A stretch of 64,000 nt of DNA from Alistipes sp. (GTDB taxonomy: Bacteria > Bacteroidota > Bacteroidia > Bacteroidales > Rikenellaceae): assembly GCA_017399485.1 (NCBI GenBank), contig JAFQCA010000029.1, forward strand, positions 143,379 to 207,378. Reading direction: 5' to 3'. The notes beneath the pieces are model-generated. The model did not search any database. It was not told where the DNA came from and saw nothing but the letters and a program-made list of their open reading frames with translations. Positions 43,803 through 53,217 of the stretch are shown here, in pieces; the first letter of the stretch is position 1; each line of letters opens with the position of its first letter. The position numbers were made by a program, and so were the translations under genes.

Positions 43803-46800
43803 ATGCTTATGGTTAGAAAAATTGTACTTTCTATCGTTGCTGTTCTGACTGCGTGCACATTTGCATTTGCTCAGAATAAGCAAGTTTCCGGTACTGTTGT
43901 GGACGCAGAGGGCAACCCTATTTTGGGTGCTGCTGTGACAGTTGTTGGTACAACTGTCGGTGGACAAACTACCGGAGTGAGCGGTGAGTTCGTTATTTCG
44001 GCTCCCGTTAATGGAGCTTTGGAGGTTTCTTTTATCGGCTACAAGACTAAACAAGTTCCCATCGCTGGTAAGAGCAACATCAAAGTTGTTTTGGAAATCG
44101 ATACGCAGGCTATCGACGATGTGGTCGTAGTAGCGTTCGGCCAACAGAAAAAAGAGGCCTTTACAGGTTCTGCTAAGGTCGTTAGTTCTGACGAGTTGAT
44201 TAAGACCCAGTCTTCTAACGTAACTGACGCTTTGGTTGGTAAGGTTGCTGGTGTTCAGTTTACATCATCTTCTGGTCGTTTGGGTTCTGGACAGTCGCTT
44301 ACAGTTCGTGGAGTCACCTCTATTGCTGCTGCACAGCGAGGCACTGGCCCCCTCTACATCGTAGATGGCGTACCTTACGAGGGTGATATCAACAACTTGA
44401 ACGCTGCCGACATCGAGTCTATGACTATTTTGAAGGATGCTGCATCAAATGCACTTTACGGTGCTCGTGGTGCTAACGGTGTAATTATGATTACTACCAA
44501 GAAGGCACGCGCAGGTGAGGCTATTGTTACATTCGACGGTAAGTGGGGTGTTAATACAAAGGCTTTGCAGCAGTATGACGTAACAGAGCAGGCTGGCGAG
44601 TTCTACGAGATGCACTATGGCGCATTGCGTAACTACCAGACTATGGTTATGGGTCTTGATGCTGCCAGCGCACACGCTACTGCTTCAAACATCTTGACTT
44701 CAGGTGCTGCAGGTGGCTTGGGTTACAATGTTTATGATGTACCCGCTGGCCAGACTTTGATTGGTAGCAACGGTAAGTTGAACCCCAATGCAAAATTGGG
44801 TCGCAAGGTTACTTACAACGGTCAGGAGTTCTTGATGATGCCCGACAATTGGTTGGATGAGATTTACAAGACTTCATTCCGTCAGGAGTACAACGCAAGC
44901 GTATCAGGTGCTACTCAGCGTGCTAACTTCTATGCTTCAATCGGTTACTTGGATAATACAGGTATTATCGACGGTTCTGATATGGAGCGTTACACTGCAC
45001 GTTTGCGCGCCGACTACAACGCAAAGAAGTGGTTGAAGGTAGGTGGTAACTTCTCATACACTCACTTCAACTGGAACAATGGTAACGACCCCGACAATGA
45101 GGGTGCTTCAGATGGTGGTAACGCATTTGCTACTGCTATGCGTATGGCTCCTATCTATCCGTTGTTTATGCGCGACGGCGAGGGTAACATTATGATTGAC
45201 GAGTATGGCTTCCAGATGTACGATACAGGTGATGGCCGTAATGGTGGTATGTTCCGTCGTACAGGTGGTCAGTCAAACGACTTGCAGGATATCAAGTTGA
45301 ACAAGAACAACAACGAGGGTAATGCATTCACAGCAAACGGCTTCGCTGATTTCTATATCATCGACGGTTTGACTGCTACAGTTAATGCCAGCATCACTAT
45401 CGACGAGACTCGTTCTACTACATTGCTTAACCCCTACTATGGTCAGTTTGCGACTTCAGGTGGTGTAGTATCTAAGTCTCACGGACGTTCTATCGCATTC
45501 AACGCTCAGCAGTTGCTCTCTTACAAGCGTTCATTCGGCAAGCACAATATGGACCTTTTGCTCGGTCACGAGATGTACAACACTAAGTCTTATGGTTTGT
45601 ATGCAAGCCGTAGCGGTATGTTCTCACCCAGCAATGATGAGTTGTCAGGTTTGGTAACTGATATGTCAAACTCAGGTTCTTCAATCAGCGAGTACAACAA
45701 CGAGGGTTACTTCTTCCGTGGTCAGTATGACTATGACGAGCGTATCTTCGGTTCTGTATCATATCGTCGTGATGCATCTTCACGTTTCCACCCCGATAAC
45801 CGTTGGGGTAACTTCTGGTCATTGGGTGCTGCTTGGATTATCAGCAAGGAGAGTTGGTACGATTTGGATTGGCTCGATATGTTGAAGGTTAAGGCATCTT
45901 ATGGTTCACAGGGTAACGATGATATCGGTTCATTCCGCTATACAGACGTTTACTCAATCCAGAACGATGGTCAGGGTGGTGTAACTACTGTACTTGCAAC
46001 CAAGGGTAACAAGGACATCACTTGGGAGACTAACGCCAACCTTAACGTGGGTGTTGAGTTCAGCGCATTGCAGGGCCGCATCTATGGAGGTATCGACGTA
46101 TTCCGTCGCCAGACATCTGATATGCTCTTCTCTTTGAGCGTTCCCGTTGAGGCAGGTTACTCTTCAATCTACACCAACATCGGTGATATGCGTAACGCAG
46201 GTTTGGAGATTGACTTGGGTGCTGACATCTTCCGTACAAAGGATTTCTTGTGGAGCGTGAATATCAATATGACTCACTACAAGAACAAGGTTATCTCTTT
46301 GCCCGACCAGTATAAGACACAGCCTACAGCCGATGGCAACTGGATGGGTCGTATCAACGGCAACCGTTTCTTGGCTGAGGGAATGTCATACTATGAGTAC
46401 TACTTGCCTACTTACGCTGGCGTAAACGAGGAGGGTAAGTCAACTTGGTACTACTACAAGGATGAGCCCGTAGTTGGTGCTGACGGCAAGCCCGTAATGG
46501 ATGGTGAGACTCCTGTAACTGAGAAGGTTCGCGATATTACCGACGACTGGAGCACAGCAAACTCAAGCGGTAAGGAGTTGCAGGGTGACGGTTTGGCTGA
46601 CCTCTATGGTGGTTTTGGTACATCATTGGAGTGGAAGGGTCTTGACTTCTCTGCACAGTTCACTTATCAGTTGGGTGGTTTGGCTTACGACTCTGGTTAT
46701 GCATTCTATATGGGTTCTCCTTCAGGTTCTTCAGATGGTTCACCTTATCACCACGATTTGTTGAACGCTTGGACTCCCGAGAATACAAACACTGATATTC

Positions 46801-47087
46801 CTCGTTTCGCTTATGGCGACACTGATAATGCAAGAACATCAACACGTTTCTTGATTGATGCTTCATACTTGAACATCCAGAACTTGACTTTGGGTTACAC
46901 ATTGCCTACAAAGTGGACTCAGAAGTTCTTGGTTAACAAACTCCGCGTATATGTTGCTTGTGACAACGTATGGTACTGGTCAAAGCGTCAGGGTCTTGAC
47001 CCACGTCAGAGCATCAGCGGTAGCACTAACCCATTCTACTATGCTCCGATTCGTACAGTATCGGGTGGTGTAACTGTAACATTCTAA
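43803..47087 (+). CDS. SusC/RagA family TonB-dependent outer-membrane transporter
   Basis: A 1094-residue SusC-type receptor with signal peptide MLMVRKIVLSIVAVLTACTFAFAQ. The first mature domain is the carboxypeptidase-D-like beta sandwich (VSGTVVDAEGNPILGAAVTVVGT), then a TonB-box/plug (VVVVAFGQQKKEAFTGSAKVVSS ... RGVTSIAAAQRGTGPLYIVDGVPYEGDINNLNAADIESMTILKDAASNALYG) and the 22-strand barrel. It is about 100 residues longer than many, with large external loops. Together with the SusD-like lid it imports oligosaccharides. The gene uses strongly biased codons (CGT, TTG, GGT), suggesting high expression. Confidence 0.96.
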   Translation: MLMVRKIVLSIVAVLTACTFAFAQNKQVSGTVVDAEGNPILGAAVTVVGTTVGGQTTGVSGEFVISAPVNGALEVSFIGYKTKQVPIAGKSNIKVVLEIDTQAIDDVVVVAFGQQKKEAFTGSAKVVSSDELIKTQSSNVTDALVGKVAGVQFTSSSGRLGSGQSLTVRGVTSIAAAQRGTGPLYIVDGVPYEGDINNLNAADIESMTILKDAASNALYGARGANGVIMITTKKARAGEAIVTFDGKWGVNTKALQQYDVTEQAGEFYEMHYGALRNYQTMVMGLDAASAHATASNILTSGAAGGLGYNVYDVPAGQTLIGSNGKLNPNAKLGRKVTYNGQEFLMMPDNWLDEIYKTSFRQEYNASVSGATQRANFYASIGYLDNTGIIDGSDMERYTARLRADYNAKKWLKVGGNFSYTHFNWNNGNDPDNEGASDGGNAFATAMRMAPIYPLFMRDGEGNIMIDEYGFQMYDTGDGRNGGMFRRTGGQSNDLQDIKLNKNNNEGNAFTANGFADFYIIDGLTATVNASITIDETRSTTLLNPYYGQFATSGGVVSKSHGRSIAFNAQQLLSYKRSFGKHNMDLLLGHEMYNTKSYGLYASRSGMFSPSNDELSGLVTDMSNSGSSISEYNNEGYFFRGQYDYDERIFGSVSYRRDASSRFHPDNRWGNFWSLGAAWIISKESWYDLDWLDMLKVKASYGSQGNDDIGSFRYTDVYSIQNDGQGGVTTVLATKGNKDITWETNANLNVGVEFSALQGRIYGGIDVFRRQTSDMLFSLSVPVEAGYSSIYTNIGDMRNAGLEIDLGADIFRTKDFLWSVNINMTHYKNKVISLPDQYKTQPTADGNWMGRINGNRFLAEGMSYYEYYLPTYAGVNEEGKSTWYYYKDEPVVGADGKPVMDGETPVTEKVRDITDDWSTANSSGKELQGDGLADLYGGFGTSLEWKGLDFSAQFTYQLGGLAYDSGYAFYMGSPSGSSDGSPYHHDLLNAWTPENTNTDIPRFAYGDTDNARTSTRFLIDASYLNIQNLTLGYTLPTKWTQKFLVNKLRVYVACDNVWYWSKRQGLDPRQSISGSTNPFYYAPIRTVSGGVTVTF

Positions 47088-47106
47088 TTATAAAATATTG
47101 CAGATT

Positions 47107-48798
47107 ATGAAAACAAACACTATAGTAAGATTAATTGCAGCATTGCTTTGCTCATCAGTATTGATGACAAGTTGTATCAAGGAGGGTCTTCCCGAGGGCG
47201 GTAGTGCGACAAATGAGCAGGTGGGTGAGTCACCCTTCGCTGCGGATGGTGTATTGACCGCTATGTCTACATCCATTATGACTAACTATGTCGGTATTGG
47301 CGAACACTGTGACTTCGGTATTGCATCAGTTTTCGGCGCTACAGACCGTATGGTAGGTGATGTATTCCCCACATCAGGCAATATGCCCGATGGTAACAAG
47401 TATTATGACCGTTGGCAGTGGTGTCTTTACACTTATAATAATACAGGTTTGAACGATACAGGTTATGGTGCTCCGTTGATTTATTACAACTACTATAACT
47501 TTATCTACACTACAAACTCTGCTATCGGTATCTTCTCTACTAATCCCGGTCCCGAGTTGGGTGTAGCAAAGGCATTCCGTGCATTCTGCTTCTTGGATTT
47601 GGCTCGTATGTACGACCCGCTGCCCGCAAAGGCTGAGGGTGTAGCAGGTACTACTAAATATGAGATTCCTGCCGAGATTACAGGCCTTACAGTGCCTATC
47701 GTAACAGAGACCTCTACAATTCAGGAGTTGGAGAACAACCCCCGTGCTACACGCGAGGAGATGTTTGAGTTCATTTTGGCTGACTTGAACGAGGCTGAAA
47801 AATTGATTTCAGAGGCAAACTATAAGCCCGCTATTATCGGTATGCCTTCATTGGCTGTTGTTTATGGTTTGAAGGCTCGTGCTTACAACTGGTTGGGTGG
47901 TTTCAACGAGTCATACGAGAACGTTCCCACAGGCAACGAGGCTTACAAGTTGGCTGCTCAGTACGCTCGTAAGGCTATCACAGCATCTGGTTGTACTATT
48001 ATGACTGAGGCTCAGTACACTGACCCCATCACAGGTTTCTGTAAGGTTAATAGCGCTTGGATGTGGGGTATGCAACAGTCTACTGACACAGTATTGGGTA
48101 ACCTCCACTCTTGGACAGCACATATGTCAACTGACGCTCTTTGGGGCTACGGTGGTGGTTCACAGCCTGGTATGAACGCTTTGATGTACAACCGTATCAA
48201 CGATACAGACTTCCGTAAGAAGGTGTTCAACAATCCCGAGCGTGACTTCTCGAAGATTGACCCCTACACTAACCTCACAGAGGAGGAGTATGAGGGTGGT
48301 GGCGACGCTATGTCATCTATCGCTCCTTATGCAAACTTCAAGTTCCACACTAACAATGGTGAGAAGTATGATTACGCAGTAGGTAACGTAACTGATATTC
48401 CTTTGATGCGTGTTGAGGAGATGTACTTCATCGAGGCAGAGGCTACTGCACACTACGATGCAGCAAAGGGTGCCGAGTTGCTCACAGCGTTTATGGCTAA
48501 CCGTGACAGCGCTTACGCTATCCCCGCTGACCGCGACCTTATCGAGGAGATTATCTTCCAGAAGCGTGTTGAGTTCTGGGGCGAGGGTGTTATTTTCTTC
48601 GATATGAAGCGTTTGAACATCGGTATGAACAACGGTGACGAGGGCTCAACTGCTCCCAACGATGCTCGTTTCACAACTGATGGTCGTGCTCCTTGGTGGA
48701 ACTGCGTTATTCCTCACTCTGCTGTTCAGCAGAATCAGGGTTTGGCAGGTAAGAATAACCCCAACGTGGCACAAACTTATATGTCTAAAAACATTTAA
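47107..48798 (+). CDS. SusD/RagB family nutrient-binding lipoprotein
   Basis: A 563-residue surface lipoprotein: signal MKTNTIVRLIAALLCSSVLMTSC with the lipobox Cys at residue 23; start at the ATG at 47107, not the TTG at 47098. TPR-like helices with AKAFRAFCFLDLARMYD, YGLKARAYNWLG, and the C-terminal RVEEMYFIEAEATAH and RVEFWGEGVIFFDMKRLNIG are typical SusD features. It forms the hinged lid of the upstream SusC channel. Start is 19 bp after the SusC stop. Confidence 0.95.
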   Translation: MKTNTIVRLIAALLCSSVLMTSCIKEGLPEGGSATNEQVGESPFAADGVLTAMSTSIMTNYVGIGEHCDFGIASVFGATDRMVGDVFPTSGNMPDGNKYYDRWQWCLYTYNNTGLNDTGYGAPLIYYNYYNFIYTTNSAIGIFSTNPGPELGVAKAFRAFCFLDLARMYDPLPAKAEGVAGTTKYEIPAEITGLTVPIVTETSTIQELENNPRATREEMFEFILADLNEAEKLISEANYKPAIIGMPSLAVVYGLKARAYNWLGGFNESYENVPTGNEAYKLAAQYARKAITASGCTIMTEAQYTDPITGFCKVNSAWMWGMQQSTDTVLGNLHSWTAHMSTDALWGYGGGSQPGMNALMYNRINDTDFRKKVFNNPERDFSKIDPYTNLTEEEYEGGGDAMSSIAPYANFKFHTNNGEKYDYAVGNVTDIPLMRVEEMYFIEAEATAHYDAAKGAELLTAFMANRDSAYAIPADRDLIEEIIFQKRVEFWGEGVIFFDMKRLNIGMNNGDEGSTAPNDARFTTDGRAPWWNCVIPHSAVQQNQGLAGKNNPNVAQTYMSKNI

Positions 48799-48815
48799 TT
48801 ATTAAAGTGTAAACT

Positions 48816-50678
48816 ATGAAAAGTCTTAAGATATTCTTTTTGACAGCGCTCGTAGCCGTAGCAGGATTGTTTACGGCTTGTACCGAGGACCACGATTGGT
48901 CGGCAGGCGAGCAGGTGACAGGTGCACAGGTTTACTTCGCGGATGGTGTTGAAACCAACGTTACAGTAGAGGCTGAGACTTCATCATTCGAGGTTACAGT
49001 AATGCGTGGTAATGTTGACGAGGCTACAACTGTACCTTTGAAGGTTGCTGTATCGGCTGCAAAGGTAGACGAGGAGGCTGACCCCATTAACTACGCCGAG
49101 TTGTTTACTGTTCCTTCAAACGTAAGTTTCGGTGCAGGTAAGGATAGCGCTAAATTTACAGTATCATTTGACCGCGCTTCATTGGAGGATGGTCAGACAT
49201 ATACTTTGACATTCTCAATCAACGATATGGGAGCCATAACTCCTTATGGTTACGACAAGCAGACTTGGACATTGGTTGTTCCCGAGCCTATGGTATTGTT
49301 GGGTACAGGTTACTGGACTGATGGTATTGAGGCAGCAATGTTTGGTATTGATACTCCCACATACCCTGTAGAGGTATATGAGAACTTGAAGAATCCAGGT
49401 TGGTTATATTTGAAGGACCTCTACACATTTGCTTATGTTGATGCCTTGATTAATAATTGGGGTATGAGTGAGGAAGATGTAGAAGAACTCAAAGCAACCT
49501 GGGAAGCAGACACATACGTTCTTATTAACATCGCAGACCCCACACAGGTATATATTCCATATCAGGAGGTAGGTAATGTTATCGGTAACGGTCCTACTCA
49601 GATTGGAAGTGCAAAAGACGTATACGGTACTTTGGAGAATGGAATTATCACATTCCCCGTAAAGGGTCTTGCTTGGGCTGACGAATACAATGGTGGTCCA
49701 TATGCTTCAAATCCCGACGGTGCAACTAAGTTGTATATGCCTGGTACTCCTATGACCGACTTCTCTATGGAGTTGGCTTATGGTGGTTTCCGTGTAGCAG
49801 AGGACAATGAGACAGTTTATCCTATTGCACGTGCTGCTTACGGCGAGGATGTTGCTGAGATTCAGTACGCATTCGTTGCTGGTGACATCACTAAGGACGC
49901 AGAGGCTTTGAACGCTGCTTTGAACGGCATCGAGGATGGTTCAGTAGTATCTAACAAGGTTGCTGTAACTATCGCCGGTGAGGATGAGGAGACAGGTGAG
50001 CCTATCTTGGAGATGAACCTCGAGAGCGTTGAGGGTGTAGAGCCTGGTATGTTCACTGTAATCGCTATTCCTTATAGCGCTGATGGTGAGGCACAGTACG
50101 GCGATTTGGCATTCACTTCATTCTATGTACAGGGTGTAGGCGCAGGCGAGTTGCCAGAGGTAGAGTTCGCATTGTACACAATGAGCCTTGAGGATTTGGA
50201 AGAAGCTACAGGTGATACAGAGTGGATAGGTTCTCTTAAAGAAGAATATGGATTAAATTCTTCTAATTCTGTAGGTGCAATCTTGGAGGGAGTAGACATT
50301 AAGTCTATAAATGTAATGACTACACTTTCTTCTAACATAGAGCCCATTAAAGAATCATTTGGTTCTGTTGAAGAATATATTGCAGCCCTAATAGCGAATG
50401 GCTATGACTTGAGTTATAACCTCGAATACATTGAGAAATACGGATGGGATTACAACGTTTTTGGAGGTAACTATGCTCCCGAAACAAGCTACACAATGTT
50501 TGCTTTGGTTGAGAATACTTTTGGAAATGTACAACTCTTTAGTTCATCATTTACAACTGAAGCCGCAGAGGCTACAGCAAAGATGGGTAGTGCAAACTTG
50601 CGCCCTGCAGTAATGAAGGGAGTTTCATTGCACAAGGAGTTGTCTTCAATAGATTCTATTTTATATAATGTAAAGTAG
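48816..50678 (+). CDS. Surface lipoprotein of the SusC/D locus, Calx-beta-like N-domain
   Basis: A 620-residue predicted lipoprotein (MKSLKIFFLTALVAVAGLFTAC) third in the locus, where SusE/F or other glycan-binding proteins usually sit. Residues 35-150 look like a Calx-beta/immunoglobulin-type beta domain (VYFADGVETNVTVEAETSSFEVTVMRGNVDEATTVPLKVAVSA). The remainder has no catalytic motif and includes acidic, beta-rich stretches. Its glycan target is unknown. Patches near 49470-49530 and 50200-50540 use GAA and AT-rich codons unlike the GAG-biased rest, hinting at a mosaic gene. Confidence 0.72.
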   Translation: MKSLKIFFLTALVAVAGLFTACTEDHDWSAGEQVTGAQVYFADGVETNVTVEAETSSFEVTVMRGNVDEATTVPLKVAVSAAKVDEEADPINYAELFTVPSNVSFGAGKDSAKFTVSFDRASLEDGQTYTLTFSINDMGAITPYGYDKQTWTLVVPEPMVLLGTGYWTDGIEAAMFGIDTPTYPVEVYENLKNPGWLYLKDLYTFAYVDALINNWGMSEEDVEELKATWEADTYVLINIADPTQVYIPYQEVGNVIGNGPTQIGSAKDVYGTLENGIITFPVKGLAWADEYNGGPYASNPDGATKLYMPGTPMTDFSMELAYGGFRVAEDNETVYPIARAAYGEDVAEIQYAFVAGDITKDAEALNAALNGIEDGSVVSNKVAVTIAGEDEETGEPILEMNLESVEGVEPGMFTVIAIPYSADGEAQYGDLAFTSFYVQGVGAGELPEVEFALYTMSLEDLEEATGDTEWIGSLKEEYGLNSSNSVGAILEGVDIKSINVMTTLSSNIEPIKESFGSVEEYIAALIANGYDLSYNLEYIEKYGWDYNVFGGNYAPETSYTMFALVENTFGNVQLFSSSFTTEAAEATAKMGSANLRPAVMKGVSLHKELSSIDSILYNVK

Positions 50679-50696
50679 TACTTGTGAAGAACAATC

Positions 50697-50730
50697 TGTC
50701 CCCGCTTACCGATGGTAGGCGGGGATTTTT
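50697..50730 (+). terminator. Terminator of the SusC/D locus
   Basis: CCCCGCTTACC / GGTAGGCGGGG pair over 11 bp with one wobble and a 3-base loop, followed by ATTTTTG. Confidence 0.88.
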
Positions 50731-50821
50731 GTGTTTAGGGGGCAGGAGGTATTTACCATTGCCTTTAGGAATGAGGATAGCCAATATAAAAAATCAGAAT
50801 TATCTATTTTTGTGCTTTTGT

Positions 50822-50916
50822 GTCATTACGAGGAGGACTATTGTCCGACGTGGTAATCTCACACCTACACTGACCGTAGGAGATTGCTACAGTCGCTATC
50901 GCTCCTTCGTAATAAC
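50822..50916. repeat. Palindromic intergenic repeat element 1
   Basis: The ends are imperfect inverted repeats (GTCATTACGAGGAG ... CTCCTTCGTAATAAC), with inner GGTAATCTC ... GAGATTGCTAC also inverted. This layout matches a dispersed GTCATTrCGAGGA-type palindromic element known from several bacteria; it has no ORF and is likely non-autonomous. Confidence 0.65.
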
Positions 50917-50940
50917 ATAACAAAACAAATATGTATTAAA

Positions 50941-51061
50941 ACGTCATTCCACAAAATCGGCAAACCGATTTTGAATGGAATCTCTAATATAAATTGTTTG
51001 AATATAAAATAACTTTCTTTAGAGACTCCAATCCTCGCCTCACGGCTCGGTGGAGTGACGT
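50941..51061. repeat. Palindromic intergenic repeat element 2
   Basis: Outer ends ACGTCATTCCA (50941-50951) and TGGAGTGACGT (51051-51061) are inverted with one mismatch. Inner GGAATCTCT and AGAGACTCC are inverted with one mismatch too. A hairpin (AAATCGG ... CCGATTT) lies inside. It is MITE-like: short, no ORF, and next to a second element of similar design. Confidence 0.65.
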
Positions 51062-51087
51062 GATAAGGAAATTCAATTTTGAATTAC

Positions 51088-51122
51088 AAAAAAAGCAGTT
51101 ACGACATCGGTCACAACTGCCT
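51088..51122 (-). terminator. Terminator of the unassigned glycosidase gene
   Basis: On the minus strand GGCAGTT ... AACTGC forms a hairpin followed by TTTTTTT, 23 bp after the stop codon at 51145. Confidence 0.75.
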
Positions 51123-51144
51123 TATAATTGATTTAGCAACTAAC

Positions 51145-53055
51145 CTACTCCACCGCAAGCCAGCCCATATACCAACCCTGCTGTGACGGGATAGTGACAA
51201 TAATATCGTCGCCATCGCGCTCATACTGCAACTTCTTGCCGCGCTCACCGACACTATGCCATACAAAGCGTGTTGCATCCTTACAGCCACGCAGACGCAG
51301 TGTAGTAGCAGGTTGCTCCGAGATTGTGGTATTCAAAACCGCCACAGAGCGCAATGAGCCATCTGCCGAGATACGTGGAACAACAACGGCCTGTGCCATA
51401 GACTCCATAACGACGGGTATAGTGTTCTTTGACGCCCAATCGATAGCCTCGGTAATGGCGACACGCTCGGCGTTAGGAATAGCCGTTGCATATCCAGGAA
51501 TGACGACTGTACGGCCACCCTCAGCGCCCTCATAGCAAACAGCACCTTCAAGCGCTACTTCGGGTACATCGATACGCTTAAGAGCCTTGTCCCAGCCTCT
51601 TGCAACGGCAACACCCCACGCGGCGTGGTCGAAAACTACACTACCGCTTGCAAGCAGTCGCAGAGCCTCATCATCGGGTATTCCCGAGGCTGCAGGGCCA
51701 TCAATAAGCAACGCCGAAGGATAATTACCATCGGGACATAGAGGGATACCCAAAGTGCCGATGCTTAACGCCACATCACCCGCATTGGTTGTAATCCACC
51801 CGAAACCCGGTGCGTTGATAGTTACGTGTTCTGCCGAAATATACGGATTCGCACCGCCAGGCTCTGTACCACGATTAAAGGCCGCATACTCCTCGTACAT
51901 AGGACGCCAACGCTGAAGATGAGCAAAATAGTTATCGGCATACCACTCCATAGGCTCCGAAGCCGAGCAGATAATGGCATAAGATAGTTGGCTCACACCC
52001 ATCGAAAGATAGAGCATAGACTCAACACATAGTCCGTGAGGCGACTTGCCCGTAGCATAGTGACGATAGCCCTCAACTTCGGCTGCAATCTCCTTAACGG
52101 AAGGGCTTAAACGGCGAATCTGACGAGCCATATCGTAGGCCTTATCAATCATTCCAAAAGGATTATCATCATCGTAAAAACCATTACCCGGACGCGACGT
52201 AGCATCCTTGCCCGTCGCACGCTCAATAGCAGCATACGACTTATTCCAATCACGACCTTCCAACAGTTCACGATGGAAATTAACCTGCTGAATACCGACC
52301 TTAGAGTTGGGAGATACACGATGAACTCCCTTCGCCACAGCCTCGGCAACCAATGCAAGACTTTGCTGGCTGAATTCAATCCACTGCTTACGCACCACTC
52401 CCCCATCGGCACTGGAGTCAATAGCCGCGACGAGACTCTCGCGCGTCCACTCACCGCCATACTGCTTATTAAAGTCTGCAATACATTTATCGCAGAAGCA
52501 TAGCATACGGGCGGGAGTATGATGGGTTACGCGCAAATCGTCGTCAATCCACACAACGCGCGGCTGACACACTTCGGCATAAGCGGCATACATCTCGGTC
52601 ATATAATCGAGAAAAGCCTCTTGGCGCGGACAGTGGCTCATCTGGGTACGGTTACCGAAGGCATCGACAATAGTGGACCACTTGGTTGGGCGCAACTCAT
52701 CGTCTCCACCCTCAAAACTATCGCCGTGACCAATGCAGATACCTTGTATTGACGTAGAAATGCCTATATCTCGCAACATCTCATTGGCTATGGACATTCG
52801 CTCAACTGACTGGCGATGAGTCTCCATAGAGAGAGTCTCAAACTCTTGACAAAACCACACTTCGTTGAATGTACCCGAATACTTTTTGAGTGCAGCGACC
52901 AAGTCGTCTCGCAACTGTTCATTGTTATGATGAGCAGGCCAAAGGCGCAAAATCATCCCGAAATCGGATGCGTCAGTTGCGGGGTCAGGACGCTCAGACT
53001 CAGCACAACCACCCATCACAAAAAACATTAAGCACAGAAATAGTAATCTTCTCAT
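51145..53055 (-). CDS. Putative TIM-barrel glycoside hydrolase lipoprotein, family not assigned
   Basis: A 636-residue predicted lipoprotein (MRRLLFLCLMFFVMGGC, lipobox Cys17), starting at 53055. The mature part begins as a barrel enzyme (DFGMILRLWPAHHNN), with FNEVWFCQEFETLS, VVWIDDDLRVTHHTPARMLCFCDKCIADFN and VGIQQVNFHRELL. The C-F-C-D-K-C-x-x-x-F-N block and the strand-end Asp cluster resemble GH42-like and neighbouring clan-A families. The last 200 residues have Rossmann-like and beta-rich segments typical of a trimerisation and a C-terminal beta domain. I cannot assign the family or substrate. It is divergent from the GH20 gene and close to the SusC/D locus, suggesting a role in glycan use. 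Confidence 0.6.
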   Translation of the reverse strand: MRRLLFLCLMFFVMGGCAESERPDPATDASDFGMILRLWPAHHNNEQLRDDLVAALKKYSGTFNEVWFCQEFETLSMETHRQSVERMSIANEMLRDIGISTSIQGICIGHGDSFEGGDDELRPTKWSTIVDAFGNRTQMSHCPRQEAFLDYMTEMYAAYAEVCQPRVVWIDDDLRVTHHTPARMLCFCDKCIADFNKQYGGEWTRESLVAAIDSSADGGVVRKQWIEFSQQSLALVAEAVAKGVHRVSPNSKVGIQQVNFHRELLEGRDWNKSYAAIERATGKDATSRPGNGFYDDDNPFGMIDKAYDMARQIRRLSPSVKEIAAEVEGYRHYATGKSPHGLCVESMLYLSMGVSQLSYAIICSASEPMEWYADNYFAHLQRWRPMYEEYAAFNRGTEPGGANPYISAEHVTINAPGFGWITTNAGDVALSIGTLGIPLCPDGNYPSALLIDGPAASGIPDDEALRLLASGSVVFDHAAWGVAVARGWDKALKRIDVPEVALEGAVCYEGAEGGRTVVIPGYATAIPNAERVAITEAIDWASKNTIPVVMESMAQAVVVPRISADGSLRSVAVLNTTISEQPATTLRLRGCKDATRFVWHSVGERGKKLQYERDGDDIIVTIPSQQGWYMGWLAVE

Positions 53056-53081
53056 AATATCAGGTTTAATCACATATATTA

Positions 53082-53089
53082 CAAAATTA
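53082..53089 (-). promoter_or_regulatory. Candidate -7 box for the unassigned glycosidase gene
   Basis: TAATTTTG on the minus strand, 26 bp before the start at 53055. The match is to TAnnTTTG only; the upstream partner is unclear. Confidence 0.35.
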
Positions 53090-53182
53090 ACAAAAAAAAA
53101 GAGACAGACATTCTTTCGCTCTAAAATAATAGTAATGTTGCCAAAATATATACTGATATTATCAAAATAATACAATTATACT

Positions 53183-53190
53183 TATCTTTG
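53183..53190 (+). promoter_or_regulatory. Candidate -7 box for the GH20 gene
   Basis: TATCTTTG lies 27 bp before the GH20 start codon. No TTTG partner is apparent at the usual distance. Confidence 0.5.
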
Positions 53191-53217
53191 TTAGTACTAA
53201 TGTATATTGGCTAAAAT

